Shown piece by piece: positions 24,415 through 36,124 of a DNA stretch of 64,000 nt. The position numbers and the translations under genes were made by a program. Source of the stretch: Apostichopus japonicus (lineage: Eukaryota; Echinodermata; Holothuroidea; Aspidochirotida; Stichopodidae). Below the pieces are notes generated by a model that made no database searches, had not been told where the DNA came from, and saw only the letters and a program-made list of their open reading frames with translations. The stretch is taken from contig NC_092572.1 of the NCBI RefSeq assembly GCF_037975245.1, forward strand, positions 3,201,501-3,265,500, read 5' to 3'. Each line of letters begins with the position of its first letter. The first letter of the stretch is position 1.

Positions 24415-27190
24415 AAGCAGAGGTGCTACCCCTCCCACATCATTTCTTTGCTGTTTAATATAATTCCAGACGGGGCGGTTATTACCTTCTTTAAAAGCAT
24501 CAGTCATGGTTTGTTTTATGTAATCATGATGAGCTTTCTTAATTGCTTGTTACATGTAGCTGGGTAGATTTTTTGAAGTCCTTATATTTCATCCAATTTT
24601 CAGCCCTTTCCCCCATTTCGGTAGTTCTCCTAGCCAGGTTGTAAAGTCGATGCTTATGCCTAGTCAGTTTACGTAGGAGAGGAGACATCCAAGGAAGATT
24701 GTAACGTGTTGATTTAAGTTTTGAGGGGATATGCTTATCAAGCATCTCAAGCAGTCTATGTTTCTTGAACTCGTTCTAACCAATTTTTATTAACAGAGCG
24801 CTGGTCACTCGTTGCTACTGTATGTGGGCATACTGTTTAGCAAAATGTATGGTTTTCTCTTTAATGAGAATTCAGTTTGCATGATTATAAGACTAAATTT
24901 TCCTAGGAGCTGTTAATTGGATTATACTTAGGCCTGATTTCAGAAGCAATAACTACTAACTGTGACTTCACCAAGGAGGGCCTGGTTGTCAAATGTAAAT
25001 CAAGTATCTTTCTTCCCCAGTGGGAGAGAATTTGGTATTTTTCAGTTAATTATCATTAAGGTCAAGCAGTTCTTTGTGTGCACCTGGTTCAGTAGCATTC
25101 TCCTTGACTTTGGTGCTAGTCCTATCTCTATGGCCACAATTCATGTCCCCAGCAATGACAACATGTTTGTCCCCTCTAGCATTGACCTTCTTTATGACCT
25201 CACCAACCCTTTTTATTTACGGTCGCATTGGCGACCACAATTCTCGGCTGGCGATGAGAATTTCTTGAAAAATTAATGCTAGTCGCCAGCCCTATAATAA
25301 TGTGGCGATCAGTTTTTGCAACTGAAAATTTCACCAATGCTTTGCACAAACTGAAATGTACTTACTGACTAAACACACGTTGCTATAAAATTAATTTTAA
25401 ATGGATTTCCCATTCCAAATTTTCAAAAGTTCAGAGCAACAATAATTTCCTAAGACCGCTGTACACACATGTTGTAGTGGTCTACGTACCATACCGTTGT
25501 AACATGCATCTAATTCCCGTTGACATTGGTCACAGAACATTAGTAGGTCATCGACATTCGAACTTGCCCAAGTTCATCGCACCATGGGAACGACCGAACG
25601 ACACAACAACAACACATTGAACATTTTCCCGCCATCTGGACGCCGAGTGTAAACTTTGGTGTAATATGCAAATAATTGTACTGTGCGGTTAAAATTTAAC
25701 CCTTTTGCGACACAAAAATTTTGGGAAGCTGTTGTAGAAGTAACTTTTGTATCAAATGTAAAGTGCTGTAAGGTACTATAATTTTTAAAAGACGGTTTTC
25801 TTCAGGTGGTAATGAAAAGGGGGTGTTACGGTGAACTGAATCTCTTTGTATAGTATTTGGATACCTAAAATGACCATGTACATGCAGTTTCTATATTTCT
25901 TTACGTAAGCTCTACTTAGCATTTTTATCCTCTGTGGATCTTTTTTGGAATAAATACGAAATGTATTGTTTAATGCCAGTATTTAACGGTAAGCATTTCT
26001 TAAATTGTTGTACGTGTTTATACGTCTTTATACAATTCTGTGCGTGTACACATGTCCAGCTATATGTGAGCGGTACTGTAGCAATCGTTTACGTTACGGT
26101 GTTGTCCCATACATATGTGTACGTGCACGGGCCTTATGTTGCCACGACTATCAAAGCGCGGGAATTAGAACTTAATTATACTATTGTTCAACGTTAGTGT
26201 AGTCAGTACTGACAGTAGTGCTACTCGATGTTGAGCCTAGGCCTATTGTTTTTTGTACTAATATTTAGCATATCAAAGTGGCGATCACATTTTCATTCTG
26301 GGCGACCTTAATTTGGGAAAAATAAAGATCTACTCACCACAGGATTTTCCTCCTGGTGACCTCATTCACTGGGGAATTAAAAAGGGTTGGACCTCACCCA
26401 ATTTCTGAAATGGTTCTAGGCCAGACCCTGGGGCCCTGTAGAATGAGCATAAAGAGGCCGCTGCCTATAGGAATGGTAACTGCAGCCCAAATAGCTTCAT
26501 AGTCTGACTTAGCCCCATGGACTTGGGAGACCACATAAACATCCCTTAATGCTATAAACACCCCTCTGTCTGGCATTTAGAAAAACATCTTTCTGATAAC
26601 CCAGAGGGAAAACTTCAGCAATGTGGACCTTATCTGTTATTTTGGATTCACAACCCACAATGACATCAGGCCTCACATACAGTAGTCCACTACAGTATTC
26701 AATTGGTCAGCCTTACTTCTTAAGCCATTTACGTTGACAATAAGAGTTTACCAGTTATTGCCTTTAAGAGGGACATCCGGTTTCGAGTCTATGGTAGAGG
26801 CATAGCTTTTACTACTAAATGATATTCTAGTGGACCTAGAAACAACTTGTTGCTTTTTAGTGGTAGCACTAGATTTTTGTTTGATGGGGCTGCTAGTAAG
26901 AGGTGGATCAAACGTAGGCCCAAGTGAATCTGAGCATCCAGATGGTTAGGATGCTATAACTATTAAACATTTCAACTTCAAATGACCTGAACAGGCCTGC
27001 TCCCATCATATTTGGGGCATTAAAGTGATTGCAAATCCAACTAACAGCAGAGCCTTCTAATTCTAAATGATGATAGTCTTCACTGCCAAGTTCTAGGCAG
27101 GATTTGTGGAACCAGACACTACATTCATCGCAAGCTAAGGCTTTCTCTTACCAACCGACTTTCATCTGGCAATACCCAAATGGATAAATT
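24415..27190 (-). mobile_element. Decayed APE-type LINE (non-LTR retrotransposon) fragment
   Basis: Reading on the minus strand from about 27190: a PHD-finger-like segment (CDECSVWFHKSC ... VSWIC), then VNGLRSKADQLNTVVDYC, and DRGVFIALRDVYVVS (start and middle of the APE-like endonuclease). After the hAT-like insertion, HVVIAGDMNCGHRDR gives the conserved GD(M/F)N endonuclease motif. Then RYNLPWMSPLLRKLTR and WNYIKQQRND lie in the endonuclease-RT linker. The order matches CR1/L2-like LINEs with a PHD-type finger. Frameshifts and stops are frequent, and the reverse transcriptase itself is absent, so the fragment is dead. Confidence 0.72.
25204..26389. mobile_element. hAT-like non-autonomous element inserted in the LINE
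   Basis: The 8 bp GACCTCAC flanks it on both sides (25196-25203 and 26390-26397). The ends are inverted: CAACCCTTTTTA and TAAAAAGGGTTG. An 8 bp duplication with C-A...T-G ends is typical of hAT elements. Excision in thought would rejoin the LINE endonuclease frame with one copy of the 8 bp. The interior carries GGCGACC words near both ends and a stretch (about 25500-25770) that matches 43280-43640 in reverse orientation. No transposase was recognised. Confidence 0.8.
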
Positions 27191-27337
27191 GTAGAGGGTC
27201 TAGGATTAGTTTGGATGTCGCCACTCAACATCAACAAGAGCAGGGCAGCTCTAGAACAAGTTCCATGTTTTGCAGCATTGGTTACATACTGTGCCTGCCA
27301 GTTCTTCCCAACCAATGATAGGCCCAATAACTGGGCG

Positions 27338-28830
27338 CAGAAACGTACAGGACCATTTCAGTTTGGGGGGGCAGAACTTTTTTTTGCCCGAAAGTTCCCA
27401 TGACACTATCTAAGCGGATTGCCACCATCGGTTGGCGCGTAGCGTACAAGAAAATTTTTGGCAAACAATGCCTCTCAGATTGCCGGAAACGGCACTTCTG
27501 AGGCCTTGCAAGTTGCATCTAAACATTTTTTATTTTATAATCTCACGTTTTAGAAATTTACACTTCCCCAAAAATTTGGTAAATTAGAAGAAGAAAAAAT
27601 GGTAACATCACTTTGAAGGGGAAAAATGGGACAGTATATTTTTTAAGCTCCTATTTAGTTACCTTATTTATTATTTTAACACCGTACTCAGCTACCTTCA
27701 GAAAAACATACATTCTTCAACAACACGTAGGCCGAATAATGTCGCTGTGTCGGGTGAGACTGCAATTTGTCTCACAAAAAAGTATAAAATATAACAAAGA
27801 ATATGATAAACCTGTACGTCTAGGCTTGTAGGCACTCCCCCCCCCCCCCCACCATCCATGAAAAAGAAAATGTTTCTTGTATACACTCATGTCGGGGATG
27901 TATGGGATCAGTGGGAACTTCGCAGAAATTCGATTGGACTAATGCAGCCTTATATTTAGTACCCTTTATAACTCTTATTGTATTATCTTATTTGTGTATA
28001 CACATCACTCCATCAACCCCCCCCCCCCCAAGGAAAATATGCATACTAGCACTGCAATATCCAATGCGCAAATTGGGAAACAAGGAACAACTTTTCTATT
28101 GAGACAAAATGAGGTGAAACCATGCTAGTTGCTAATGTAGGAATCTTCCGAATTAGAGTTTTTTTCTCGTTAATATCTTAACAAAATTTTTTCCATTTGA
28201 AATAGCTTTGAGTTTGACCCACAGAAATTCATTAAAAGTCACGGGCTTAGTCAGGATTTGCAAAGTTGTATGCACGACTTTTCTGAGCGGAGTGTACTAT
28301 AAAATTTTTGATTTTACAAACCCCTCAGATGGCTGGAAACGGCCCTTCCCGAGTGTTCATTCTGGTTCCCTGGCCTCTTGCTAACTTCAGGCATCTCAAT
28401 TTTTATGTAGAAAAAATGCATCTTTTTTAACCTAAGGAAAAGTGGGGGCACGTTCCCCCTGTGCCCCCCCCTGGTTCCGCCGCCCTGGGTCCAGGTATAC
28501 AATTGACTAGTTAGAAAAAAATTGATCGTGCAAAAAGCGTGGATGAACTGCGCTTACGGTGGTGTTACACGGAAACATTCGGGCATCATGATGCTAAATA
28601 AAGAAAATCATGGAATTGTCGGGCAAAAATTTGAAAAAGATTCGGGCAAGCTACTGCATATTTTTATATATATATATATATTTCCAGAGGACAAGAAATT
28701 CGGGCAAAAGTCCTGAAAAATTTGGGCAGCCTAATAGGAGAAAAAAAGAATTTTTCAGGACTTTTGCCCGAATTTCTTGTCCTCTGGAAATTGGGGGGGG
28801 CAGTCTGCCCCCCCACCTCGTACGCCTATG
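27338..28830 (+). mobile_element. hAT-like element, copy 1
   Basis: It matches 55789-57420 in reverse complement over nearly its full length, including GGCACTTCTGAGGCC and CCCTCAGATGGCTGGAAACG. The right end CGTACGCCTATG matches the TIR of copy 2; the left end (CAGAAACGTACAGG) is eroded. Flanks ACTGGGCG and ACCGGGGT could be a diverged 8 bp duplication. Near the right end, 28684-28791 is a long hairpin. No intact gene; the proline- or glycine-rich frames come from C/G runs. Confidence 0.7.
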
Positions 28831-30527
28831 ACCGGGGTGGGTTCGTTTTTAAAAATTGATTTGCCGAAGATTGACAAATTGGCAGAAAGAATGATGGAGT
28901 TTTGACCTGATTAGGATTGACATGCAGCTTGATTGTAACAGCTGCAAGAAAAACACAATTAACTGCAGATAATTGTCGGCATTGTGGCAGAAGGCCTAGT
29001 AAAAAGTTATTACAAAAAAAATGTCTACAATGACTGACTAGTACTGTAACTAGCCTGCTTGGACTACAGTATACAGTAGGTCGAGCTAAACAACAATACA
29101 AAATGTACAATAGGCTGAGTCACCAAAGATATAAGGATAAATAACGACGTGGCAATTAGCCCAGGCTAATAAAATAATAATGTAATACAGTACTTACTGG
29201 CTTTAATTGAAATGTCTGTGCACAATAAGAATAGACTACAAACACCATAGTACACAATGCACGAGACTGGTCAGTGCATAAAAAGAAAACGTATCATGCT
29301 TATAAATAGTTAAAATTATTAGTTTTAATTTTGCATATTCTTTACATAGTATGAGTACGCCTTTTAGTTTTAGTGTAGATTGGTTCTCAGAAAAAGTATC
29401 TGTTGGTGAGTTTTCGGTCTCGATCGTTGCTAAAGTCTATTACAAGAGATTTAAATCCTATGCTAGGTGTACCATGCAATCGCTCCACCGTGCATACTTG
29501 CATTCTTTCACTGCACAACAAAAGTTAACCGTTTGTAATCTTGAGTCATAAGTTCATCACCCTGTGTCGAATTTCGATCCCACAAAAGTTGAACGATCAT
29601 ACTTCATAGTTGGCAAGTACTGTAAGACTGTTTTTGCTTTTTTGAAATTGCTTAAATCTCCTTATAGTAGCTGTTTGCATGGAATGTTGTGGCTTGAATC
29701 AGGATCAGAAGTTTATGTTTGTTCAGTATTAAGGGTTTTTTGCCAAACTGTTGTAGTTGCAGGTACAGTTTGCAGTAGTCACACACATCAAATCAAACTC
29801 CCAAGCATTATGAAGGTTCTCATTTTACAGTCAAAGGTCATTAAACACTACTAAACATCTGGCCAAGATTCTTAAAGAAATTTAACATTCTTGTAACTCC
29901 AGAAGTCCTGAACAGACTCCATTACACACTCATTGTACAATCTTCAGATCCTTATATACTGTAGGTATAGAGGAAAAGTGTATTAAACATCTAATTATGT
30001 GGTCCAAACAGCAACTGGTGTTAATTGTTCGTCGAAAGAAAATGTAGAGAAATATGCAATAGTTTATTTGAAATTTCAGCCCTGCAAACTAGTGAAGGGA
30101 TATGCACTGGTGTACTTGCAATTTCGGCCTTCCAAACTCCATGAAGTTGAGGGGGAAAAAAAGTTTGTGGTCAGCCTCGTGTCAGGACCATCACAAAGTG
30201 GTTCGCATAAGAAATCTAACATTTTCCAAAAACATCTGTTTATTTTCGATTAACTTTCCTAACGGAATTTGTCTCATAAGATAACAATTTCCGTTACTTT
30301 CACACATGTATACATGTACCTGTATATATCATAAGAAAGATTTAACACATGTAGAGCTTCTTACGAAAGCACCGAGCAAAAACACAATTCAGCCAAGGGT
30401 CTCCAAATAGTGTGTAACACTAAAGCCAACATAAACGTATTTTCTGTAAGTCCTTTGAAATGTAATTGTACGTAAATCATAGATAAATGTATTTGACAAA
30501 CTTATCATAATGTTTATCTAATTTTAT
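28831..30527. other. Non-coding stretch
   Basis: No gene could be supported. At 30045-30140 a unit of about 51 bp is repeated once and translates as YAIVYLKFQPCKL and YALVYLQFRPSKL; with no splice context or known domain, this is taken as a small tandem duplication. Confidence 0.35.
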
Positions 30528-30532
30528 GAGTG

Positions 30533-30790
30533 GGTCATTCCATATCAAATCACCAAATTTTGGAGTATGTTGTAATTCGACATCTTTTAAATATTCCCAA
30601 ATGTATTGTTTGCTTTGGAGCACCATAAAGTCATCATACTGTATTCTGAAAATTTCAGTTGCATTGATTCAAAATTGGCCAGTTTATCACACTTTGAAAT
30701 TATGCAATTTGTCAACGTGGCATTTTGGCATTTTCTTAATTTTTGAGCTCTCATTTCTCAGCAATTAAGCATCCTACTAGGTTTCACATG
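30533..30790 (+). repeat. Second copy of the GGGTCATTCCATATC repeat
   Basis: Closely matches 23444-23690. It ends within 60 bp of the first recognisable exon of the receptor gene, so it may sit in the promoter or first intron. Confidence 0.7.
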
Positions 30791-30841
30791 ATATGCTTGT
30801 GAATATTTTATACTATATATGATATTAACATTACATTTCAG

Positions 30842-30901
30842 ATTAACACAATATGTGGGATCGTCCCAGAATGGCATGGGCAATATACTGGATTATTATA
30901 G
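30842..30901 (+). CDS. Receptor exon 1: start codon and signal peptide
   Basis: ATG at 30853 (AACACAATATG context) opens MWDRPRMAWAIYWIIIG, and the exon ends at ATAG|GTGAGT in phase 1. Joined to the next exon it continues SFVQAQ, giving a plausible signal peptide (basic n-region, Trp/Ile-rich core, A-Q-A-like cleavage zone). A good acceptor (TTACATTTCAG at 30831-30841) precedes the exon, so a 5' non-coding exon probably lies upstream. The coding part is 30853-30901. Confidence 0.7.
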   Translation: MNTICGIVPEWHGQYTGLL

Positions 30902-31590
30902 GTGAGTGAAGTACTCTTTAATGTAATATTGTGAACAGTATAGTTTACTTATGAACTGCTAGACATTCAGTATTATTGTCGTTAGTTCCATGAGGTACCG
31001 ATAGTAGCCATAAATTTTTATTTTACTTGAAAAATAGGACAGTTTCAGTTTTGACAGCAGTGTTGATTTTGTGTGACTTTTGGATCATTCTTACACACTG
31101 TGGCAGTCATATTTTATTAGGTTTTGATGGTTATGTAGCTTTAATTATTGCCTTGTTATTGAACAACATCTTTGGGCAATCTGTGTGTGTGTGATCAATA
31201 TAATCAGATATTTGCTGGTAACAGTAGTTCACTTTGTAACTTCATCTGTTCATGGACTCAGGATGTTTCATGTTGACCTGTTGCTGTGCTAAAATGTTAC
31301 AAAGAGAAAAATGGTCAAACTGGTGATCTAAGATTTTGTATGTGAACAATTTACCGAACTATGTACTTTTCCTGTAATGTGCAAAAATTACAATTACAGT
31401 CTGCTCAGTCGTACAAAGCAAGCTGTATGTGGTTTCAGACTGTAGGCATAAAAAAGACAAAGTCATTGTAGATGTTCTTAAAACAAGTATTTAAATTGAG
31501 ATACAAACAATGTTGCATGTTAAAATATCTTATCAACATGCTAATAAGGTTATTAGTGTTGTTTGATGTTGTTATTTATCCTTCATGCAG

Positions 31591-31923
31591 GGTCATTTGT
31601 GCAGGCACAGGAGTTCAGTACTACAGTTGTTAAGGAAGGGGAAGATGCAACAATAGAATGTGGGTTACAGACTAAAGTGGCGGAAGGTTACCTGAAATGG
31701 GAAACCATGACTAATGGTAGCCCTGTAGACTTAGCATATGATCTCAAAGGCGGACATACTGACTGTGATGACAGAATCATCAATTGTACTCTATACGCCA
31801 ATGGTAGTATCCAACTGGAGTCTGTTAGCAAGGAAGATGGTGCCAGATATTATCGTTGCCTTAGAGGAGATGAAGATGGGTACCACTATTATTCTGATCA
31901 CAGGCTCTTAGTTTTGTCAAAAG
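31591..31923 (+). CDS. Receptor exon 2: V-type Ig domain
   Basis: A 333 nt (111 codon) exon, phase 1-1, after CTTCATGCAG and before AAAAG|GTTTGT. It completes the signal peptide and encodes a V-set-like Ig domain: EFSTTVVKEGEDATIECG (B strand Cys), YLKWE with Trp 13 residues after the Cys, and KEDGARYYRC (D-x-x-x-Y-x-C F strand). The two canonical cysteines are 66 residues apart, as in V domains. A second pair (HTDC and INCT) may form an extra bond. Sequons occur at NCT and two NGS sites. This is the probable membrane-distal recognition domain. There is no J-like motif. Confidence 0.82.
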
Positions 31924-31980
31924 GTTTGTAGTCATTGGTACAGTAGTATGCATTCCACGATAAATACTAACAAACAGATG

Positions 31981-32291
31981 TCTAAATCTAGCAGTTTTAG
32001 GCTTGACAGCAGTGTTTGATTTCAAGTGACTGAATCATTCTTGAACACTGTGGCAGTCTTATTCGACTAGGTTGTAATAGTCATTATGTAGCTCTCATTA
32101 TTGCCCTGTTACTGAACAACATTGTTGTGCAATCTCTGTGTGTGTGATCTATGTAATCAGATATTTGCTGAAAAGTTCATTTTGTAACTATAGATCTGTG
32201 TATGGACTCTGGAAATGTTTACCATTGCCAAGAGTAGATGAACATGGGTACAACTATTATTCTGATCACTGGCTCTTAGTTTTGTCAAAAG
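31981..32291 (+). pseudogene. Partial duplicate of intron 1 and the end of the Ig exon
   Basis: 31981-32215 repeats intron sequence at 31045-31265 (shared TTGACAGCAGTGTTGAT and CACTGTGGCAGTC). It is then joined to 32227-32291, a degraded copy of the last 65 bp of the Ig exon, including ACTATTATTCTGATCAC and the donor AAAAG|GTTTGT. Most of the second Ig exon is lost. The gene once had, or briefly gained, a second Ig exon. Confidence 0.75.
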
Positions 32292-32558
32292 GTTTGTAGT
32301 CACTGGTTGTTAAAGTTGTATCCATTTTCATGATAAATATGTACACACAGATGTCAAACTATTGTCTTTTAGTTTTGACAGGCTCTGTTGAATCTTAGTA
32401 TTATAGTGAAATACATGCTTAATTTTGTAAAGAGTTTGGGATGAATTTCATTCTCCATATGAGGATTTCATAACGAGAGCATGACAGCCATTTTTTTTGT
32501 TAGTGAGACAGAGAACTATGTGTGGATACTTCCTTTTCTTTCTTTCTTGTTGCTTTAG

Positions 32559-32804
32559 AGGAAACGTCTTCTCCCCCATCAATTGAAACACCTCACAGAG
32601 AGTCAGTAAGTTCCTTTAACATGGGTAAGAAGGGTGTGCTACATGGCTACAATGCTCCAGTCTGTGAAGATGATGTGGATGGGAACCTCCCAGTAGTCTG
32701 CTATCCACCGTCTGGTATAATTGTAGACAGAGAATATGAGACTATTCAGTGTTATTGTACAGACTCAGATGGGCAGATGGACAATGTGACATTCCCTGTA
32801 ACAA
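32559..32804 (+). CDS. Receptor exon 3: HYR domain 1
   Basis: A 246 nt exon after TTGCTTTAG, phase 1-1, donor A|GTTAGT. It encodes EETSSPPSIETPHRESV, GKKGVLHGYNAPVCEDDVDG, NLPVVCYPPSGIIVDRE, CYCTDSDGQMDNVTFPVT. The HYR motif is complete; one usually conserved CNC is CYC here. HYR modules are extracellular, adopt an Ig-like fold and mediate adhesion in hyalin. It directly follows the Ig exon in the same phase. Confidence 0.8.
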
Positions 32805-33013
32805 GTTAGTACTCTTTGATAGTGTTTTCATTGCAGAAACTGGTATGCTATTGATGACATTCTTTATAAAGATGTAATATTTGTAGACTTGTAGTACAAT
32901 AGCTTGAGTATGAGTACAAGAAGAACATCCCTTGAAGTATAACAACAGTAATGTTTGTCTAATACTGGATATCAGACTATATCATTCTTGTTGGAATATT
33001 GTCAAAGTGAGAA

Positions 33014-33083
33014 CATGAGACTATTCAGTGCAATTGTACTGACTCAGATGGGCTGATGGACAGTGTGACATTTCCTGTAATAA
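33014..33083 (+). pseudogene. Isolated 3' fragment of an HYR exon
   Basis: From ATGAGACTATTCAGTG to TTTCCTGTAATAAG|TTAGCA this is the last 70 bp of an HYR exon. It is fused on its left to intron sequence that elsewhere runs GTCAAAGTGAGCACATGAGG. The join falls on the shared word ACATGAG/ATATGAG. It has no acceptor and so should not be spliced in. The element at 33097 starts 13 bp after it. Confidence 0.8.
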
Positions 33084-33096
33084 GTTAGCACTTTTT

Positions 33097-35352
33097 GGTT
33101 CCTTGCTTTAGCAAAAGGAACCTATGTAGTCAGTTCGGTGTGGGTGTGTCTGTGTGTGCATCTGTGACACTTGCTTGGGTACGCACTATCTCAATAAGGG
33201 AAAGCTGGATTGAGGCCAAACTTGGACTATAGATCCGCCATATGGAGAAGGTATGCCCTATTGTTTGCGGTGCCCACAAAGGTCAGTTATGGTCCAAAAA
33301 CCCAAAATATTAAAACTGCAATAACTCCCAGTGTCAATGTGTGACAAGGTTGATATTTTGGGACAAGTTGTGAACTGGTATAGGGGAACATTTTGAAACT
33401 TAACATTCATGTGATCTAAGGTCACCGAAGGTCAATTAATGATTAAAAACTAGTATTTTTGCGATAACTTGAGAACTAATTGTCTGTTAGGGTTGGGAGT
33501 TGCTTCAATGTAAACCACTTGTCAACCTGCATCTGGATGACCCTTGACCTCAATTTGACCTCTGGTGACCTTTAAGTTTTTTGGGGGATTTTTACAGTTT
33601 TGATGCTATTTTCAGATGTCGAAGGTACCTTCTGATCATAAATGTCACAGGTTGATCCCTGTGTGACCTTCATGTACGTAGTTACAGTATATGGGGTCAA
33701 AGTTTTCGGTCGGAGTTACTGTAGGATGGCTGTACAGACTTGGAATCAGGATATCAAACTACATCTGAAACCAAGGTCAAAAGGTCAAAGGTCACATTAC
33801 AAAAAATGTGCTTATTTTGGGAGGAAACGGGCGAAAAAGAAAATGTTTGGTTTTGTTGCTTGATTTGGATATCAAAGGTACCATCCGATCAAAAATGTCA
33901 ATGGGTTGACACCCGGGTGAGCTAAGCTTTGTGTGTGAAGTTATACGAGGTCAACGTTAATTTTCAGACATTTAATGCAATAACTCCCAGTGCCAAGGTG
34001 TGACACGGTTGATATTTTGGGACAAGTTGCAAATGGTATAGGGGAATATTTTCAAACTTAACGGTCATGTGATCTGAGGTCACCAAAGGTCAATTCATGT
34101 TAAAAAACTATTTTTTTTTGGGGGGGGGGGGAGAAAATGGGCAAAGAAAAAATGTTTGCATTTTTATAGTTTTGATGCTATATTCACGTCTCACCGATCA
34201 AAAATGTCAATGGGTTTGCCCAAAGGTGACTTTTGTGTGTTAAGTTATATGAGGTCAAAGTTAATTTTCAGACATTTAATGCAATAACTCCCAGTGCCAA
34301 GGTGTGACATGGTTGATATTTTGGGACAAGTTGCAGATGGTATAGGGGAATATTTTCAAACCTATCGATCATGTGATCTGAGGTCACCAGAGGTCAATTA
34401 ATGATAAAAAACTAGTATTTTTGCGATAACTTGAGAACGAATTGTCCGTTAGGGTTGGGGGTTGCTTCTATGTAATCCCATTGTCAACACGCATCTGGGT
34501 GACCCTAGACCTCAATTTGACCTCTGGTGACCTTTAAGTGTTTTGGGGATTTTCACAGTTTTGATGCTATTTTCAGATGTCAAAGGTACCTTTTGATCAA
34601 AAATGTCAATGGGTTGACCCCCGTGTGAGCTTTGTGTGGGAAGTTATATGAGGTCAACGTTAATTTTCAGACATTTAGTGCAATAACTCCCAGTTCCAAG
34701 GTGTGACACGGTTGATATTTTGGGACAAGTTGCAAATGGTATAGGGAAATATTTCAAAGTTAACGGTCATGTGATCCGAGTTCACCAAAGGTCAATTCAT
34801 GTTAAATAAAATTGTACTTTAGGGGGAGAATATGGGCAAAAGAAAAATGTTTTAAATTTTACATTTTTGATGCTCTATTTTCGTCTAACCGATCAAAAAT
34901 GTCAATGGGTTGACCCCGGGTGACCTTTGTGTGTGAAGTTATGTATACAAGTTCAAAGTTAATTTTTAGACATTTAATGCAATTGACTCCCAATGCCAAG
35001 TTGTGACACGGTTGATATTTTGAGACAAGTTGTGAATGTGGTGGAACATTTTCAAACTTAACGGTCATGCCATCTGAGGTCACCAATGTTATCATATCTG
35101 TTGACCCGCTTGTAGGTGACCTTATATTTCTTACATTTTCAACGCCATAGTCAGATCTCAAAAGTGCCTTTCGATCAAAACTCCGTTCACAATTTGTGAT
35201 CACAAATGTGTTGGCTATAGTGTTGGTTACTTTATGGGTACATGAAGGACCACAATTACTTGGACTAATTGAGCCCAATCTTGCTATAATAATATGTGTT
35301 TTGTCATATACAGTTCCCCTATGCAAGGAACCACAGTGCCCTTGGGCTCTTG
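33097..35352 (+). mobile_element. GGTTCC-type element in a receptor intron
   Basis: Begins GGTTCCTTGCTTTAGCAAAA with a (TG)n-rich start and ends AGGAACCACAGTGCCCTTGG plus GCTCTTG, as at 10728-13768. The flanks can be compared with the paralogous intron after the HYR exons: sequence stops at GTTAGCACTTTTT and resumes at GAAACTGGTGTGC, about 16-20 bp of the empty-site sequence being missing. The interior has the same 300/400 bp tandem units and AGGTCACCAAAGGTCA words. No gene. Confidence 0.78.
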
Positions 35353-35878
35353 AAACTGGTGTGCTATTGGTGAAATCCTTTATAAAGATGTTATGCTTAT
35401 AGATTTGTAGTATAATAGATTGAGATTTAGTACAAGTAGAATTTTTTTTTTTTTCTTACTGGATATTAGACTATTTTGATCTTGCTGGAATATTGTTAAA
35501 GTGACAAAATGAGGCCAACTTGGCCATTTCAATTCCAAACACTTCTAAGTAAGCTAAAATCTTTGAAAAGTTACTTTTCCAAAGGAATAGGGTGAAGGTT
35601 TCTGACAATCTTTCCTTCAGGACTCAGCAAGTTGGCAAGTTATGACAAGCAGCAGTATCTAATATTGCATTTCAATATCATGAGTATGAGTGCAAGACTC
35701 AAAGTCTAATTAGTAGTCTGGAGGTAATCTTTGATTTGTATCTATACTTACAGTAGTTTCCACAATTGACAAATGTGAGTATATCAGGTAACTATGCAAT
35801 ATATATATAACATATATTTATAGTGAAGTATATATGAAGTGTAAAAATACTTCCACTCTTTCTTCCTTGTTGGTTTAG

Positions 35879-36124
35879 GGCAAACTTCTTCTCGTCCATC
35901 ATTTGAAACACCTCACAGAGAGTCAGTAACTTCTTTTAACATGGGTGAGAAGGGTGTGCTACATGGCTACAATGCTCCAGTCTGTGAAGATGATGTGGAT
36001 GGGAACCTCCCAGTAGTCTGCTATCCACCATCTGGTATAATTGTAGACAGAGAATATGAGACTATTCAGTGTAATTGTACAGACTCAGATGGGCTGATGG
36101 ACAGGGTGGCATTTCCTGTAACAA
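35879..36124 (+). CDS. Receptor exon 4: HYR domain 2
   Basis: A 246 nt exon after TTGGTTTAG, phase 1-1. The product starts GGQTSSRPSFETPHRESV and carries GEKGVLHGYNAPVCEDDVDG, NLPVVCYPPSGIIVDRE and CNCTDSDGLMDRVAFPVT. Residues from GVLHG to GLMD are identical to those of the exon at 2896. It is the last ectodomain exon before the membrane. Confidence 0.8.

Noticed and set aside
34859-35326. 155-codon minus-strand frame
   Set aside because: Lies in the repetitive GGTTCC-type element; related copies of the element do not keep it open.
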